Source: Lucifuga dentata
Taxonomy: Eukaryota > Chordata > Actinopteri > Ophidiiformes > Bythitidae
Length of the DNA: 64,000 bases
Direction: 5' to 3'
NCBI GenBank assembly: GCA_014773175.1
Contig: VXCM01006116.1
Coordinates: forward strand, 41,683 to 105,682
Shown here: positions 1 to 12,400 of the stretch, piece after piece
How the letters are laid out: every line of letters begins with the position of its first letter
Numbering within the stretch: the first letter of the stretch is position 1
Position numbers and translations under genes: made by a program
Notes under the pieces: model-generated
The model's input: only the letters and a program-made list of their open reading frames with translations
Told to the model about the DNA's origin: nothing
Database searches by the model: none

Positions 1-960
1 AAGATTGGAAATTTTGAAAAAAATTGAAAAATTGGTTTAAATAAAGTTTAATAATTCAAAAACTATGAATTATGGGAAAATTCTGTTGACACCCCCTAGA
101 GAGGTAGTCAAGCTGAACATGTTGAAGTTGGTTTCAAGTTTCTATCTCAAAGTGTGTAGGACTAGATAGGTTTGAAAAATTGGAAATTTTGAAGAATTTG
201 AAAACCACTGAAATTGCCCTTTAATTATCTCAGAAAGTATGAAAGATACAAAAAAAATGGTCGGGGTTCAAAGACGGGGAACGGTTAGAGGAGTATTTTA
301 AAAGTTGAATGACATCTCTACGTTAATGTGTGAAGGAATGGTAAGAGCTGAAAGATTGGAAATTTTGAAAAAAATTGAAAAATTGGTTTAAATAAAGTTT
401 AATAATTCAAAAACTATGAATTATGGGAAAATTCTGTTGACACCCCCTAGAGAGGTAGTCAAGCTGAACATGTTGAAGTTGGTTTCAAGTTTCTATCTCA
501 AAGTGTGTAGGACTAGATAGGTTTCAAAAATTGGAAATTTTGAAGAATTTGAAAACCACTGAAATTGCCCTTTAATTTTCTCCGGAAGTATGAAAGGTGG
601 AAAAAATCGGAATCCGTTGGGAATAGTTGAAGGTTGGATGAATATTTGAAAAGTGGAATGAGAGTTCTAAGTGAAAGTATGAAGGAGTGGGAAGAGCTGA
701 AAGATTGGAAATTTTGAAGAATTTTCCCATTCATTTTCAATGGGAAAATTTTGGGAAGAAATGTGGAATATTCCGGAAAGTACGAAAGAAATGAAAATTC
801 TGTTGACATCCGATAAAGTCGAAAATAGGTTGAACGGGATGAAACTGGTTTGAAGTCTTTAGGTTGAAGTTTGTGGAAGTAGTTGAGTGCCAAAAAAACG
901 TAGCGGAATAATAATAATAATAATTATAAAGAATTTTGGTTGAAGGGAACATAGGGTTGA
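1..960. repeat. Tandem repeat, about 350-bp unit
   Basis: A unit beginning AAGATTGGAAATTTTGAA starts at 1, recurs at 352 and begins a third, diverged copy at 701, a spacing of 351 then 349 bp. The first two units are nearly identical over most of their length. The third keeps only the head and then diverges. The AT-rich sequence has no credible gene; the short open frames in it are chance. It may be the edge of a longer satellite array running off the left end of the window. Confidence 0.85.
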
Positions 961-1069
961 TTGCTGTATGCAATCAACCCTATGATGCACTTTGAGCAAC
1001 AAGAATCAGTGTTCCAAAAAAAAAAAAAAAAAAAAAAAAAACAGGAAGGGGTGGGGGTTTAGATTAGTC

Positions 1070-1940
1070 AGGAGGTAGAGTTTTTATGGAACTGAAATAG
1101 GACAAGACAGGCTGCCATTTTCCATAGAACCTCTCAGTGCTGCCTCTGACAGAATATATGATCTTTTCTAATTTTATAAACNCCATTTTCCATAGAACCT
1201 CTCAGTGCTGCCTCTGACAGAATATATGATCTTTTCTAATTTTATAAACGACATAACATCCCTGAGCCATAGGGTGCTGGATGGAGCCTTAGTGGATTTC
1301 CAGTGAAGTAACAAATGTCGTCTTGTAGTAATAATGTAAATGATAAAATTGTTTACAGTTAAACTGAGTCCAATTTTCAGGGAGACCAAATATAGACATG
1401 AGGAGAAACTGGTAAATGAAAGTATACATAGCCGTAAAATAATTCTGCCAAAATCTTTTTAGTGGAGGACATGAATAAAACATGTGAGTTAGGTTACTAA
1501 AAGGTGCACGTAACTTGTCACAGCTGTCTGACACGTTTGGATAAATTTCTGATAGTCGGGCTTTAGAAAAATGCACTCTATAAACCACTTCAAATTGTAT
1601 CAGTGACAAGCGAGCACATGTTGAGCTGGTATGAATATACCCACCAGTCCTCAGGAAGATCAACCCCCAGTTCATGTTCCCAGGTAGTTTTAGTTTTGGT
1701 GAAGGTGGAATTGTCATAGGACATGAGAATATTGTAAATCTTAGACACCAAAGACTTTTGATGAGGGGTGAAACTGAGTAACTCGTCCCAGGATATACTG
1801 GGGGTGAGAACGGAAAAGTTGGGAAGAGGGACCTGGCGCAATGTCTGGCTTGAAAATAGCAATATAGATGGGAAGGAGGCAGTTTGAATTCAGATGATAA
1901 TTCTGCATAGCTACGAAAGCCACCATTTGTTTTTTAAAAT
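1070..1940 (-). mobile_element. LINE ORF2 C-terminal fragment (L1-like)
   Basis: On the minus strand, overlapping frames (1862-1590 and 1717-1289) read as the tail of a non-LTR retrotransposon ORF2, with segments such as CARLSLIQFEVVYRVHFSKA and the Cys/His-spaced LTHMFYSCPPLKRFW. This matches the C-terminal region found after the reverse transcriptase domain in fish L1-like elements. Frames are broken and the RT core is absent, so it is a dead fragment. A single-n join at 1182 is flanked by the same 67 bp on both sides, so part of the apparent sequence is counted twice. Confidence 0.7.
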
Positions 1941-2621
1941 AGAGAATAGATGTTTTTAATATTGATCAATCATGGCAAAGATTCTGCTGCGTTTCAAGTC
2001 ACTTGAACTTCAGATTTATTTTAACATTTTCTTTGTGCATGCTCCAAACGTAAAAAATAACCAACGAATAACCAACAATTTTATGAACTGAAAAACGGCG
2101 GATTGCATCGTCCCTAATAAATACATCCAAATTAATAAACAGCAATCCAAACTGTTGTCAACATAAAAATAATTTGTACAAAAAGCTTCAAGCAGTGAAG
2201 GAGAAGAAAAACCTGTCACAAACACATCGAACACTTCAGCTTTGAACGGTAATAAAGTGCAAAGTTACAAAATAAACTCTAATTTCAAAGTAGCACGTCT
2301 GGAGAAACAGCTTAAGCATTTCAGTGTGAAACATACAAAAATTAAATATTAAGTCTTTACACACTGCCCTTGTGCGAAAAGTCCATGCATTTAAAATAAA
2401 GTATTAAAAACAGATAAAATAAATATATTTTAAAGCATACATTCTTAAACTTAACTTAAAAGTAAATAAAAGCAGTTCTTATTTCTGGGCAGCATTTATA
2501 TCTACTGTGCAAAATGAATAAAAATGATTAAACCTTGTTTTACATTTCTTAAATAAAAATTAAATTATTAATTGCCACTCTGTTTAGTCTCAAACTTTAA
2601 ATAACCAGCATGATTTTTTAC

Positions 2622-2729
2622 CTTCTTATCCACAGCGTTTCTTTCTCTGAGACAGTAACCTGCTGAGCTTTACTTTCTTCATCATCATCTGTTTTTTTTT
2701 TTCTCTGGAGTTTCATCACTTTCTGACAT
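2622..2729 (-). CDS. Doubtful first coding exon on the minus strand
   Basis: Reading leftward from ATG at 2729 gives a short acidic/lysine-rich peptide starting MSESDETPEKKK. As printed it meets a stop after 14 codons, because the run at 2692-2702 has 11 adenines on this strand. With a run one base shorter the frame would stay open to a good donor (AAG|GTAAAA) at 2622. Upstream, on the minus strand, are two CCAAT-type boxes (inverted as ATTGGCTG near 2839 and 2871) and a GGGCGGG box near 2811, so the setting looks like a promoter. No following exon was recognised to the left, where a LINE fragment lies. The protein is not recognised and the exon may be chance. Confidence 0.22.
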
Positions 2730-3814
2730 CTTTGTCAGACTTTCGCTCACATATCACCACACAGGCTGCGGCGTGTTCACCGTTTAGCTAAATGCTGCTT
2801 TGAGGATGTGGGCGGGCTTTATTATGACACTGCCACCTGATTGGCTGCTTTGTTCCAGTTCTGACACGCTATTGGCTGTTTGAGCCGTCATTAACTTTCT
2901 GTATTCAAGCACTATTTTCTATCCACTTTATATTGACATCCTCATTTTTTTTATATTGAAGATTTATTTATATCGTGATGTGACTTTGTGTTGTTTATAT
3001 CATCCAGCCCTATTCTACATATGTCATTTTTTAAAATCATAAGATTAGTTTATATAATAATTTTAGATTTAATGTTAAGTATATAAATACTTAATAAACA
3101 ATCATCCTCATTTCGTGTGTGTGTGTGTTGATTGTTCAAATATAGTAATTTTGTGTAACAGCATTGGTTGTTTGAAACATATTTCACTCACCCTGTACTC
3201 ACCACATTCATTTGTGCTGAAATATTCATGACATTTCTACATAAGTTTCTACTTAAGTCGCTAATAAAAGCTTGTGTTGATAAACGCATGCATACGTTTT
3301 CATTAGCATGCACATTTCTGTCTAATGGAGGACGGTGGTTTGGCGTGTGAAACGATCGCAGACTGTGAGTTTAATAAATTGTGTTTATTCATGGAGAAAT
3401 CTGTCTGACAGGCAGGAGTTCACTGAGTTTCTTTGCTGATCAGCATTGATGGGCGGGGTTAGGAGGCGTGACCACAGTGATGTCACGCCAAAGTGTTAAA
3501 AACACTTCCTGAAAGGATCCATGCATGTATCCTCTGCTGGAGGAGATGTTTGGAGGAGAAAACAAAGCTCCTCCTCCTCTTGTTTCCTCCAGGTTTGGGA
3601 CGGCGGAAGAAATGAGGAGACAACTTTGGTTTCCGGGTCACGGAGGTAAAGGAGGATGGAGGGGAGGTTGGACGGAGACATTTTAAGTGCATTTGGGACG
3701 CAGCTCGTGTGTCTCTGGATGAGATTTCTACTCTTCTTCACTCTTCGTCATCAAACTGCTCCAGGTCTCTCAGCTTTGATGGCTGCTAGTTTCATCTCTT
3801 TCAAACTGTAACAT

Positions 3815-4000
3815 GAGTAAAAATGAATCAGTGTAAAAGTAGAAACAGTAGAGTTTTCCCCTTCAGTAAAGTAGAAATAACTAAATCCTGTAATATTTTA
3901 GCTTGTAAACAGTAACTCAGATTAGCTTTAGCTGCTCGTCTTCAGTCGTTACAAAACATAAATAAAATGACTGATGATGTCATCAGATCTGATCTTTGGC
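3815..4000 (+). repeat. Dispersed repeat family, copy 1
   Basis: Sequence around TTCAGTAAAGTAGAAATAAC and CGTCTTCAGTCGTTACAAAA recurs, diverged, at 61440-61590 on the same strand and inverted at about 19380-19500. Three locations inside one window mark an interspersed repeat. Its class is not recognised. Confidence 0.5.
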
Positions 4001-4479
4001 AGATTATGACTTTACCTCCAGAGCTAATTAGCCTCTATGATGCTAAACTTAAATATGCTCTGAAGTCCAAATCCACCACAAGACAAGAACTCACCTGAAG
4101 TTAGCGTAGTGGCTAAGTAACAATGTTAGTGGCTAAGCTAACACGGTTCATACATCACAACAACAAGTCAACACTGATAAAAAGTCATGGCCAAGCTAAT
4201 TTCACTCCAGCGTTAGCTTGTTCTGTCACAGGAAGTACAGGCTAGCTAATGCTCCAGCTATGCTTGATGAGTCAGCATCACTTCTTGTTTGTTTTACATC
4301 TCAAATCATCTGATTGGCTCTCCTCCTTATGTGACTTTCTTGGTATTCACCAGGTGTTTCTGCTTCAGGTGGAGAAACTAATTTGTTGTGTTTCCACCTT
4401 TAGCTGTTAGCCTGTTAGCTTGTAGCTGAACCATTTCAAACAACAGGAAATAATTCATCAGATGCTGAGCTGATACTTT

Positions 4480-4660
4480 CAGACATGATGATTAGTTTCT
4501 TCTTGTTCATTATGTGAAAATTCACAAACACAACCTCATGTCGCAACATTTTCAGTATTGTGATGACAAATTTTTATCATATAAAAAAATATAATGGTAC
4601 TATGATGAATGATATGTCCACGGTAACACACAAATGTTTCACATACATACATGATACCAC
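4480..4660 (+). repeat. Dispersed repeat shared with 63540-63770
   Basis: A stretch with GTGAAAATTCACAAACAC, TATTGTGATGACAA and a TTTTTATCATATAAAAAAAT core matches 63545-63640 with small differences. No coding content. The class is unknown. Confidence 0.5.
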
Positions 4661-5139
4661 CTCAACATAAGGAGCACACCGTCTGTCTCTTAGCAACAGC
4701 AACTAGTGACTGTGACTGACAGTGATGACAGTGACTGAGCGACTACAGCACCACTGCTTTAATAACATAATATCCATTATCACTTAAATTAAATGTGGCC
4801 AATACTGAGGATTGATAGTTCTTCGTTTGGGTAGAAGTCTGTATGTTTTGATGTAAACTGCAACTCCGTCTGTTAATATAACAAAAGACTGAAAAGTTTG
4901 TCATCTTTTGGCTTCTGCCGTTCGGTGTGAAAGACAAGTGTTTAATGGCAGAGCAGACACAAGCCTTTTTGTTAAAGGTCCGTACGGTGTTATGCTTATT
5001 TGCACATGGGGTCATTTGTAGAAGTGGGAAAAATCAATTTTTTGATTAATTGTAATTCAAATTTAAACGATTCCGATATTGATTCATGAAATTTTCAAAT
5101 AATCAGTCTTCTAAATAGTTACATTTTTAATTGAACACT

Positions 5140-5540
5140 AGTAGCATAAGTAATGCTAGTAGTATGAGTAATGCTAGTAGCATGAGTAACGCTAGTAGCA
5201 TGTAAAGCTCACAACATAAGTAACACTAGTAGCGTAAGTAATGCTAGTAGCGTAAATAACGCTAGTAGCATGTAACTCTAGTAGCATAAGTAACATTAGT
5301 AGTGTAAGTAATTCTAGTAGTAACCCTAGTAGCATGTAACACTAGTAGCATAAATAATGCTAGTAATATAAGTAACGCTAGTAGCATAAGTAATGCTAGT
5401 AGCATAAGTAACATGAGCAGCGTAAGTAACATGAGTAGCATAAGTAATGCCAGTAGTGTAAGTAACGCTAGTACCATGTAACACTAGTAGCATAAGTAAC
5501 ACTACTAGCATAAGTAATGCTAGTAGTGTAACTTCTGTGT
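5140..5540. repeat. 18-bp minisatellite
   Basis: The unit is close to AGTAGCATAAGTAATGCT, repeated with point changes and occasional part-units for about 400 bp. Because 18 is a multiple of three, the minus strand reads as Leu/Ala/Met-rich open frames that mimic a hydrophobic protein. These are not genes. Confidence 0.9.
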
Positions 5541-6422
5541 AATGTAGTGCATCTATGGAAAGCGTAGAAAACCAAGCTTGTATTAAAAACAACATGGGAG
5601 ACTCATTTTGGTTTGCAAAAGCAAAGAGACACAAATCAACCTGACAAAAGTGAGAACATTTGCAAAATATGTGACTCAGAAGTAAAATGTAGTATATCAG
5701 AGTGTGACAGCAGGGGTTTGGAGTGGGGGGAACAATAGAAAATTAGCATGTGAATGTGGGAAATTATGCTCTGAAATTGACAGATGCCAGAAAAATAACT
5801 TCATATGTAGTTGCTGTAGTGTTTTTCTACCACAAAGCCAAACACTGATCCTTATTCATTCCAACAGAGTCAGAACTTGCTTTCATTAGCTAATCCATCA
5901 GAGTGAGCATCATTTATTTAGTTTGTTTTTTGTACAAGTTAATTCAGTTCAAATTTAGCTCAATCAAATTGACTGATGCTGTGATCTGTTTTACTCAGAA
6001 GACACCTGACCTCACACAGAAAAGTGCAATGGAACAGTCATTCATCTTAGAATTCCCAGTTGGAGGTGCATTTATGTCCGATAAGTTGGCCAAAATTCAC
6101 CTTGCTTGACTTATCTGACACACACACACCTGATGTCACAACAATATGGCGGCACACCTTAACTCTAACAGATTTCCCTTTGCATCATTTTGTAGTTTTT
6201 GGCATATTGCACAGCTGTTTAACAGTATTTTTGTGATTAAAGATGAACATGACAGTTGAGCAACCTCATACACCATTTCTCTTCGCTAATCGTGTGGAAT
6301 AAATCCATGAAGATGTTTATAACATTTACAGACTTGCCTTGCAAATATGAAGTTGCTGTGGACTTGCTGTGCATGTGACAATAAAAATCTTGAACCTTGA
6401 ATTTTGAATCTCAAATCTTGAC

Positions 6423-6455
6423 ATCCATGTCTTTCCAAGCAGGAAAGACATGGAT
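6423..6455. repeat. Perfect 14-bp inverted repeat, 5-nt loop
   Basis: ATCCATGTCTTTCC (6423-6436) and GGAAAGACATGGAT (6442-6455) are exact reverse complements around AAGCA, about 175 bp before the sdr16c5 coding-exon acceptor. No element was recognised around it. It could fold in DNA or RNA, but function is unknown. Confidence 0.7.
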
Positions 6456-6630
6456 CGGGATCGGGACTCGGGAGACTCGAATTTTATGAGTTTTGAATAC
6501 AATGGCTTGCAGCATGAGTAAAGAAGATATTTATTAATGATATGAAAAAACTGAGACTTACTCTAGGTTTACCCTGATGGTTCTCCACAGTAATCATCTA
6601 ATAATATTTCTTTTTTCCTTTCTTTCTTAG

Positions 6631-6976
6631 CCTAGATCACTGTCCATTAACAGCCATGAATTTCTTCCTGGAAACAATCCAAGTCCTCCTCCTGTCCCTC
6701 TGGTACAGTGTGGAGTCCTTCATCCACCTCTTTGTTCCCATGAAAAAGAAGAACATTGCTGGCGAGGTGGTCCTGATCACGGGGGCGGGCAGCGGGATTG
6801 GTCGCCTCATGGCTCAGGAGTTTGCGGGTCACAGTACCGTGCTGGTGCTGTGGGATATCAATCAGGACGGGATGAAGGAAACGGCTCGACTGGCTAAACA
6901 GAGAGGAGCCGTCAGAGTTCACTACTACCTGTGTGACTGCAGCGATAAGAGCGAGGTGTACAGAGTCGCTGACCAG
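6631..6976 (+). CDS. sdr16c5: sdr16c5 exon 1 of the coding set (with 25 nt of 5' UTR)
   Basis: A pyrimidine-rich tract ending TTTCTTTCTTAG at 6630 is a strong acceptor, so transcription must start in an unseen upstream exon. ATG is at 6656 and 107 codons follow, covering the membrane anchor, TGAGSGIG and WDIN. The donor is CAG|GTAAGA at 6977, phase 0. The overlapping minus-strand frame here is a shadow. Confidence 0.9.
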
Positions 6977-9431
6977 GTAAGACCAGTGTTTCACCATGTC
7001 CACCTTAACCAGCCAGTTTAGCAACCTTATCTACCCTACCTAATCACTTTGATTTTTATCAGATGATATTTTATTGAGCACTGTTGGTGTTTTTCCAGCT
7101 TACATGCAAGAGAATCCCCGTGTCTTTTCTCATGGACATCATGTTGTAGTTTTGACTAAACTACTATCATTGAGGACATTTGTCCTCTGTCTGTAGGGAC
7201 ACACCAGGAACGTCCCGCCCAAACATCTCATTCAGCAAAGTCATCACATTAACCAAGTGAAGATGCTGGTTGTGCTTTGGTTTAGCTCTCTATCAGAAAT
7301 AAGGATGTTGACATTAACCGTTTTTACTATTTAATCGTGCTTTTTGGGGTGTCATGATATACCGATATTGATGATAACCGTGATATTAAAGAATGACATA
7401 ATGATATCATGTTAATAATATGCATATGATAATATTGTGTAAATAATCCAGCACCTCATTGTTTCTTTCAGGTGAAAGTGAAACTGTGTGTCGTTATCCC
7501 AGTTTATAATTGAGAGGAGATCACAAAATACACGGAAGACAGAATTCCTGTTGATTGATTCCTGCCTTCATTCACTATAATGCATAAATCAGCACACCTG
7601 TATGATTTCTGGAAATATGAATTTCTGAAGATGAACATGCTAAACAAGAGAAGAAAACGTGTCCACAGAAGATGTGCCTTCTGTCCACATCTTCTGTGGA
7701 CAGAAGAAATTATGCAGTGATGTAATACAAACTGTGATTGCTTTGTTTTTTTGTTTTTTTTTTTTGTTTTAATTTTTTCTGAATATGTTTCCTGTTTGCC
7801 CTTTGCAGGTGAAGCGGGAGGTGGGTGACGTCAGCATACTGGTGAACAACGCTGGCATCGTGACGGGGAAGAAGTTTATGGATGCTCCTGATTCGCTGAT
7901 AGAGAAAACGGTGGAGGTTAACACCATGGCTCACTTCTGGGTCAGTCAGCAAAGCATCAGCAACCAGAATAATGATTTAACACGACATTCTGTGTTGGTC
8001 TTCTTATTGTTTCTGTCGTGCTCGTGATGAAGAACATCATGCTAACTCGCTGCCACACAACAAAATGAGTTGCGTTTCCATTAATTTGCAGTTAGTCATT
8101 CTGATTTTAGACAACAGTTTATAAAGTGATGTACTCTTAAAATGTGCAGTTAAAAGTATTACTAAAATGCCTTCAGATCATTAAATGTATAAATATGTTG
8201 GTTTTCATTGTTTTGTCTTAAATGGAGCGTTAGGCTGGAGATGGTTTTAGATGAGTGTGACTGCTCTGATTATTTTCTTACACTTTTCACTCACTAAATG
8301 ATTTTATAATGGAAGTGGTAAGAATGAGAGAATGAGGATATAAAGTATTCACTTTGTTGATTTGTCAGTCCAGAGGTCAGAGGTCACTCCCCTTCATTCT
8401 GTGTGAATTCAGCTGATACATAATGTCAGTCATCCAAACATACAAGTGTTTCAGGTCTAAACGTGTTTTTATTTTCTTTCATGGTTTGTTCCTTCTCTCT
8501 CTCTCTCTCTTTCTCTCTCTCTCCCTCTCTCTCNACGGTCACCTGGTCAGCATTGCCAGCTCCGCTGGCCTCATAGCAGTCAATGGATTGTCAGGTGTGT
8601 GTGTGTGTGTGTGTGTGCGCATGTGTGAGAGAAAATTCAAAGCTTGATGTTAAATAGAATAATTTAATGATTTTGTGTTTCACATTGCTCTTTTGGAGGT
8701 TGTATGTTCAACTTCTTTAAAGGACAATACCATCCATTTTGCATGTTTGAGTGTAATATATTAAATTTTCATACATTACGTTACTGACAATCATTTCCCA
8801 AAGGATAAAACCGTATTTCAGCTTTCCTCATATTTTGCTAAATCTCTTAATCTTTCAAAATCAAAATTCCAAGTGATACACCCACCTTAAAAATCCATGT
8901 TTCTCCTGCTAATAGTTACACAGCCTTATGAAGTCACGGTCCTTTAAATTTTTCCATAAACGCAGGTCTTCTTTTGGGACTATATTCCCCGGTGGAGGCA
9001 TACATTCACTCCACGCTTTTTATTGAGTTTAAACACTAAAATTACGTAACTTCTTAAAAAACCTGAATTCACGTCTTGTTGGTGATGATGGATTACCTAT
9101 CCCAAGAACGTTTACAGTATCAACAAGTTGATTTTAATAGCAGAATGAACTGAAACCAATGTCTGGAAGGTAGGAAAAACATTTTTAATTCACCGTTCCA
9201 GTAGTATGCTTTGAGAAATGATTATCAGTTACATTACATGTATGAAAACTGAATATATTAGGCTGAAACATGCAAAATGGGTGGTATGGTCCTTTAACAC
9301 GCTGATCTTCATTGGCTTTTATCTTTGACAAACCTGACAACAACGCTACCTTAACGTGACATGATGTTCTAATTAATGTAAGAGAAGCTTTTCACGGTAT
9401 TTATGTAGTGTGACGTTGTGTCGTTATCCTG

Positions 9432-9463
<32 letters not shown>

Positions 9464-12400
9464 TTATTTTTTTTTTTTATGAGTCTTATCACCAAAGCAC
9501 CAGCCTGGATCAGCTCATGTTCAGATAAGCACATTACATATCACAAAATGATATCAGGCTGGAGTAATATGAGACAAAGTCCACTGAAGGTTGGAAGAGG
9601 AGCAGAGTGTAGTCCTGAGCGCCAGTGGATAAAGTGCCTGAAAGTCGTACTTGAGTAAAAGTTGAGATATTTCAATAAAGATTTACTTTGTTACAAGTAA
9701 AATTTGCTCATTTGAAAGAAAAAAAAAATTAAATTTTAAACTTAAATTAAGGAGCCATTGTTAATTTTACTTATCAAAAGTATTATATGAAAATAAATGT
9801 ACTTACATAGTAAAAGTAAAAGTAGAAAGACTGCTTATTTTGTGCAATTTTGTGCAGATTGCAGATTAAACTGAACCTTGGTTTTGAAAGCAGCAGGAGC
9901 AATGCCACACACGTGTTCTCATAATAATGTCAAACACACTTTAGCAATAATTTCAGTCAGTGAAACATCAAATTATTAAATTAACCAAAGATATTTAGCA
10001 ACTTCAATGTGGCACATAACTTACATCGTCTCTACATGAACTTCCATCATCTGCAGTAAAACATAAGTAAATTAATTAATCATCTGATTTATTCAGTCTT
10101 CTGCCACGATGAGAGAAATGTATTGATCTTCACATCTTCATGACAACTTATGCCACTAACATACGTTAGCATTAGCTTAGCCAGTGACAATACAGTGCTG
10201 TGAAAAACTATTCGACCCCTTCTTGATTTCATCACTAAATTGTTTCCGATCTTCAAACAAAACTTAACATAAAACAAAGGCAACATAATAAACATAAAAT
10301 ATAGTTTTTAAATGATAATTTTATTTATTGAAGTAAAAAAGTTACCTGACACCNAATAAACATAAAATATAGTTTTTAAATGATAATTTTATTTATTGAA
10401 GTAAAAAAGTTACCTGACACCGATATCATCATATGAAAAAATAATAACCCCCTAAACTCAATAACTGTTGTTCCACATTTAGCAGCAACAATAATTTCAG
10501 ATCATCTCTGACATCGCTGTGTGGAGTTCACTTCCTCTTCTTTACTAAACTGCTTTAATTCAGACACACTGGAGGTTTTCCAGCATGAACAGCCTGTTTA
10601 AGGTCCTGCAGCATCTCAGTGGGGTTCAGGTCAGGACTTGGACTAGGACACTCCAAAACCTTCATGTGGTTCCTTCTGATCCATTCAGAGGTGAAATTGC
10701 TCTGATGCTTTGGATCATCATCTTGCTGCAAATCACAGACTGATGACCTGACGTTCTCCTTCAGGATTCTCTGCTAGAGAGCAGAATTCATGTTTCCTCN
10801 TCCATGCAACCCCCCACCATCAAGCTACCACCTCCATGTAACTCCCCACCTCCATGTAACTCCCCACCATCACGCTACCACCTCTATGTAACCCCACACC
10901 ATCATGCTACCACCTCCATGTAACTCCACACCATCACGCTACCACCTCCATACAAATCCCCACCATNCATGCAACCCCCCCCACATCACACTACCACCTC
11001 TATGTAACCCCACACCATCACGCTACCACCTCCATGTAACTCCACACCATCACGCTACCACCTCCATACAAACCCCCACCATCACGCTACCACCTCCATG
11101 TAACCCCCCCCCCTCCACCACCACCATCATGCTACCACCTTGATGCTGAGCGTAGGTGTGGTGTTGTTACTGTGGAGCACTGTGATTGGTTGTAGCCAGT
11201 TGTAACAGGACCCCTGTCTTCCACACAGTTCCACTTTCCACTCATCTGTTCATAGAACATTCTCCAAAAGGTCAGAGGTCATCAAGGTGTGTTGTGGCTA
11301 AATTGAGACGAACCTTCATGTTCTTCTGGGTTCTTCTGGGTTCACCTCAACACTCTCCCATGGAGGCCATTTTTGGCCTGTGTCTTTCTAATAGTAGAGT
11401 CATGACCTTTGACCTTTATTGAGATGAGAGAGGCTTGCAGGTCCTTTGATGTTTCCTTGGCTCTTTGTGACTTCCTGGATGAGTTGTCGCTGCTCTTGGA
11501 GGAGTTTTGAAGGTTGTCTCTCCTGTGAAGGTTCACACTGAGCCAAGTTCTCTCCATCTGAAGATAACGGCTCTCTGTGGATCTTTGGAGTTCCAAAGCC
11601 TCAGAAACAGCTTTGGAACCTTCCAGACTGATATATTTAATCAGCTTCTTCCTCATCTCTGCTGGAGTTTCCTTTGATGGAGGCATCACTGCTGCTGGCT
11701 GAAACCTTTTAGCCGCTTCACATTGCTGAAAAAGTTCTATTTAAGCGATGTTTAGATTGAACATGGCTGCAGGAATCCAGCCTGGGTGTGTCGACTTCAA
11801 CAGAACCCAGTTATCAATGAATTCTGGTAGATCATAGGATTTAGCAACAAGGGGGGGNCTTTTTGACACAGGCCTAGCTGGTATTACATACTTTTTAGTT
11901 TCAATAAATAAAATTGTCATTTAAAAACTGTATTTTATGTTTGCTCAGGTTTCCTTTGTTTGATGTTAGATTTTGTTTGAAGTTCTGAAACAGTTTAGTA
12001 TGAGATACACACAAAAAGAGAGGAAATCAGGAGGGGTTCAAACATTTTTTCACAGCACTGTATACTAAACACACTAGTAGTCTGTCTTTGAAATTGAGTT
12101 CACAACAGATACCATTATCATTTTATGAAAATATAAATACCTTGCTAAGTATAAGTATAATTACAGATACTCAAAAAAAACCCAACAACAACAAAAAAAA
12201 AAACGCTTCAGTACTGTAATTATGTATTTTTACTTTGCGTTACACCAATGTTGAGCCTCACTTTGATGGTGAATCTGGAATCCAGACAAAACTCACTGAA
12301 ACACCTTTGAGGTCTATTTCTGATTCCAGAGAGAAGAGTCACTGCAACTACAACCTGAATGAGACATTTTCAATAAATATTCTCATTCAGTATATTTACA

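Larger units (their letters stand above)
2730..6630. other. Upstream region of sdr16c5, no firm gene
   Basis: This 3.9-kb stretch holds promoter-like sequence at 2800-2890 and 3450-3650: GC box GGGCGGGGTT near 3451, a CRE-like TGATGTCAC near 3479, and a donor-like GAG|GTAAAG near 3645. It also holds a dispersed repeat (3815-4000), a second dispersed repeat (4480-4660) and an 18-bp minisatellite (5140-5540). The coding exon of sdr16c5 is preceded by a strong acceptor at 6630, so an untranslated first exon should lie upstream. The 3450-3650 block is a candidate on position and motifs only. Confidence 0.35.

Noticed and set aside
5262..5634. Leu/Ala/Met-rich minus-strand frames that look like membrane proteins
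   Set aside because: They are translations of an 18-bp minisatellite; no start context, splice pattern or family match.
6647..7024. 125-codon minus-strand frame opposite sdr16c5 exon 1
   Set aside because: Antisense shadow of a confirmed coding exon and its donor.
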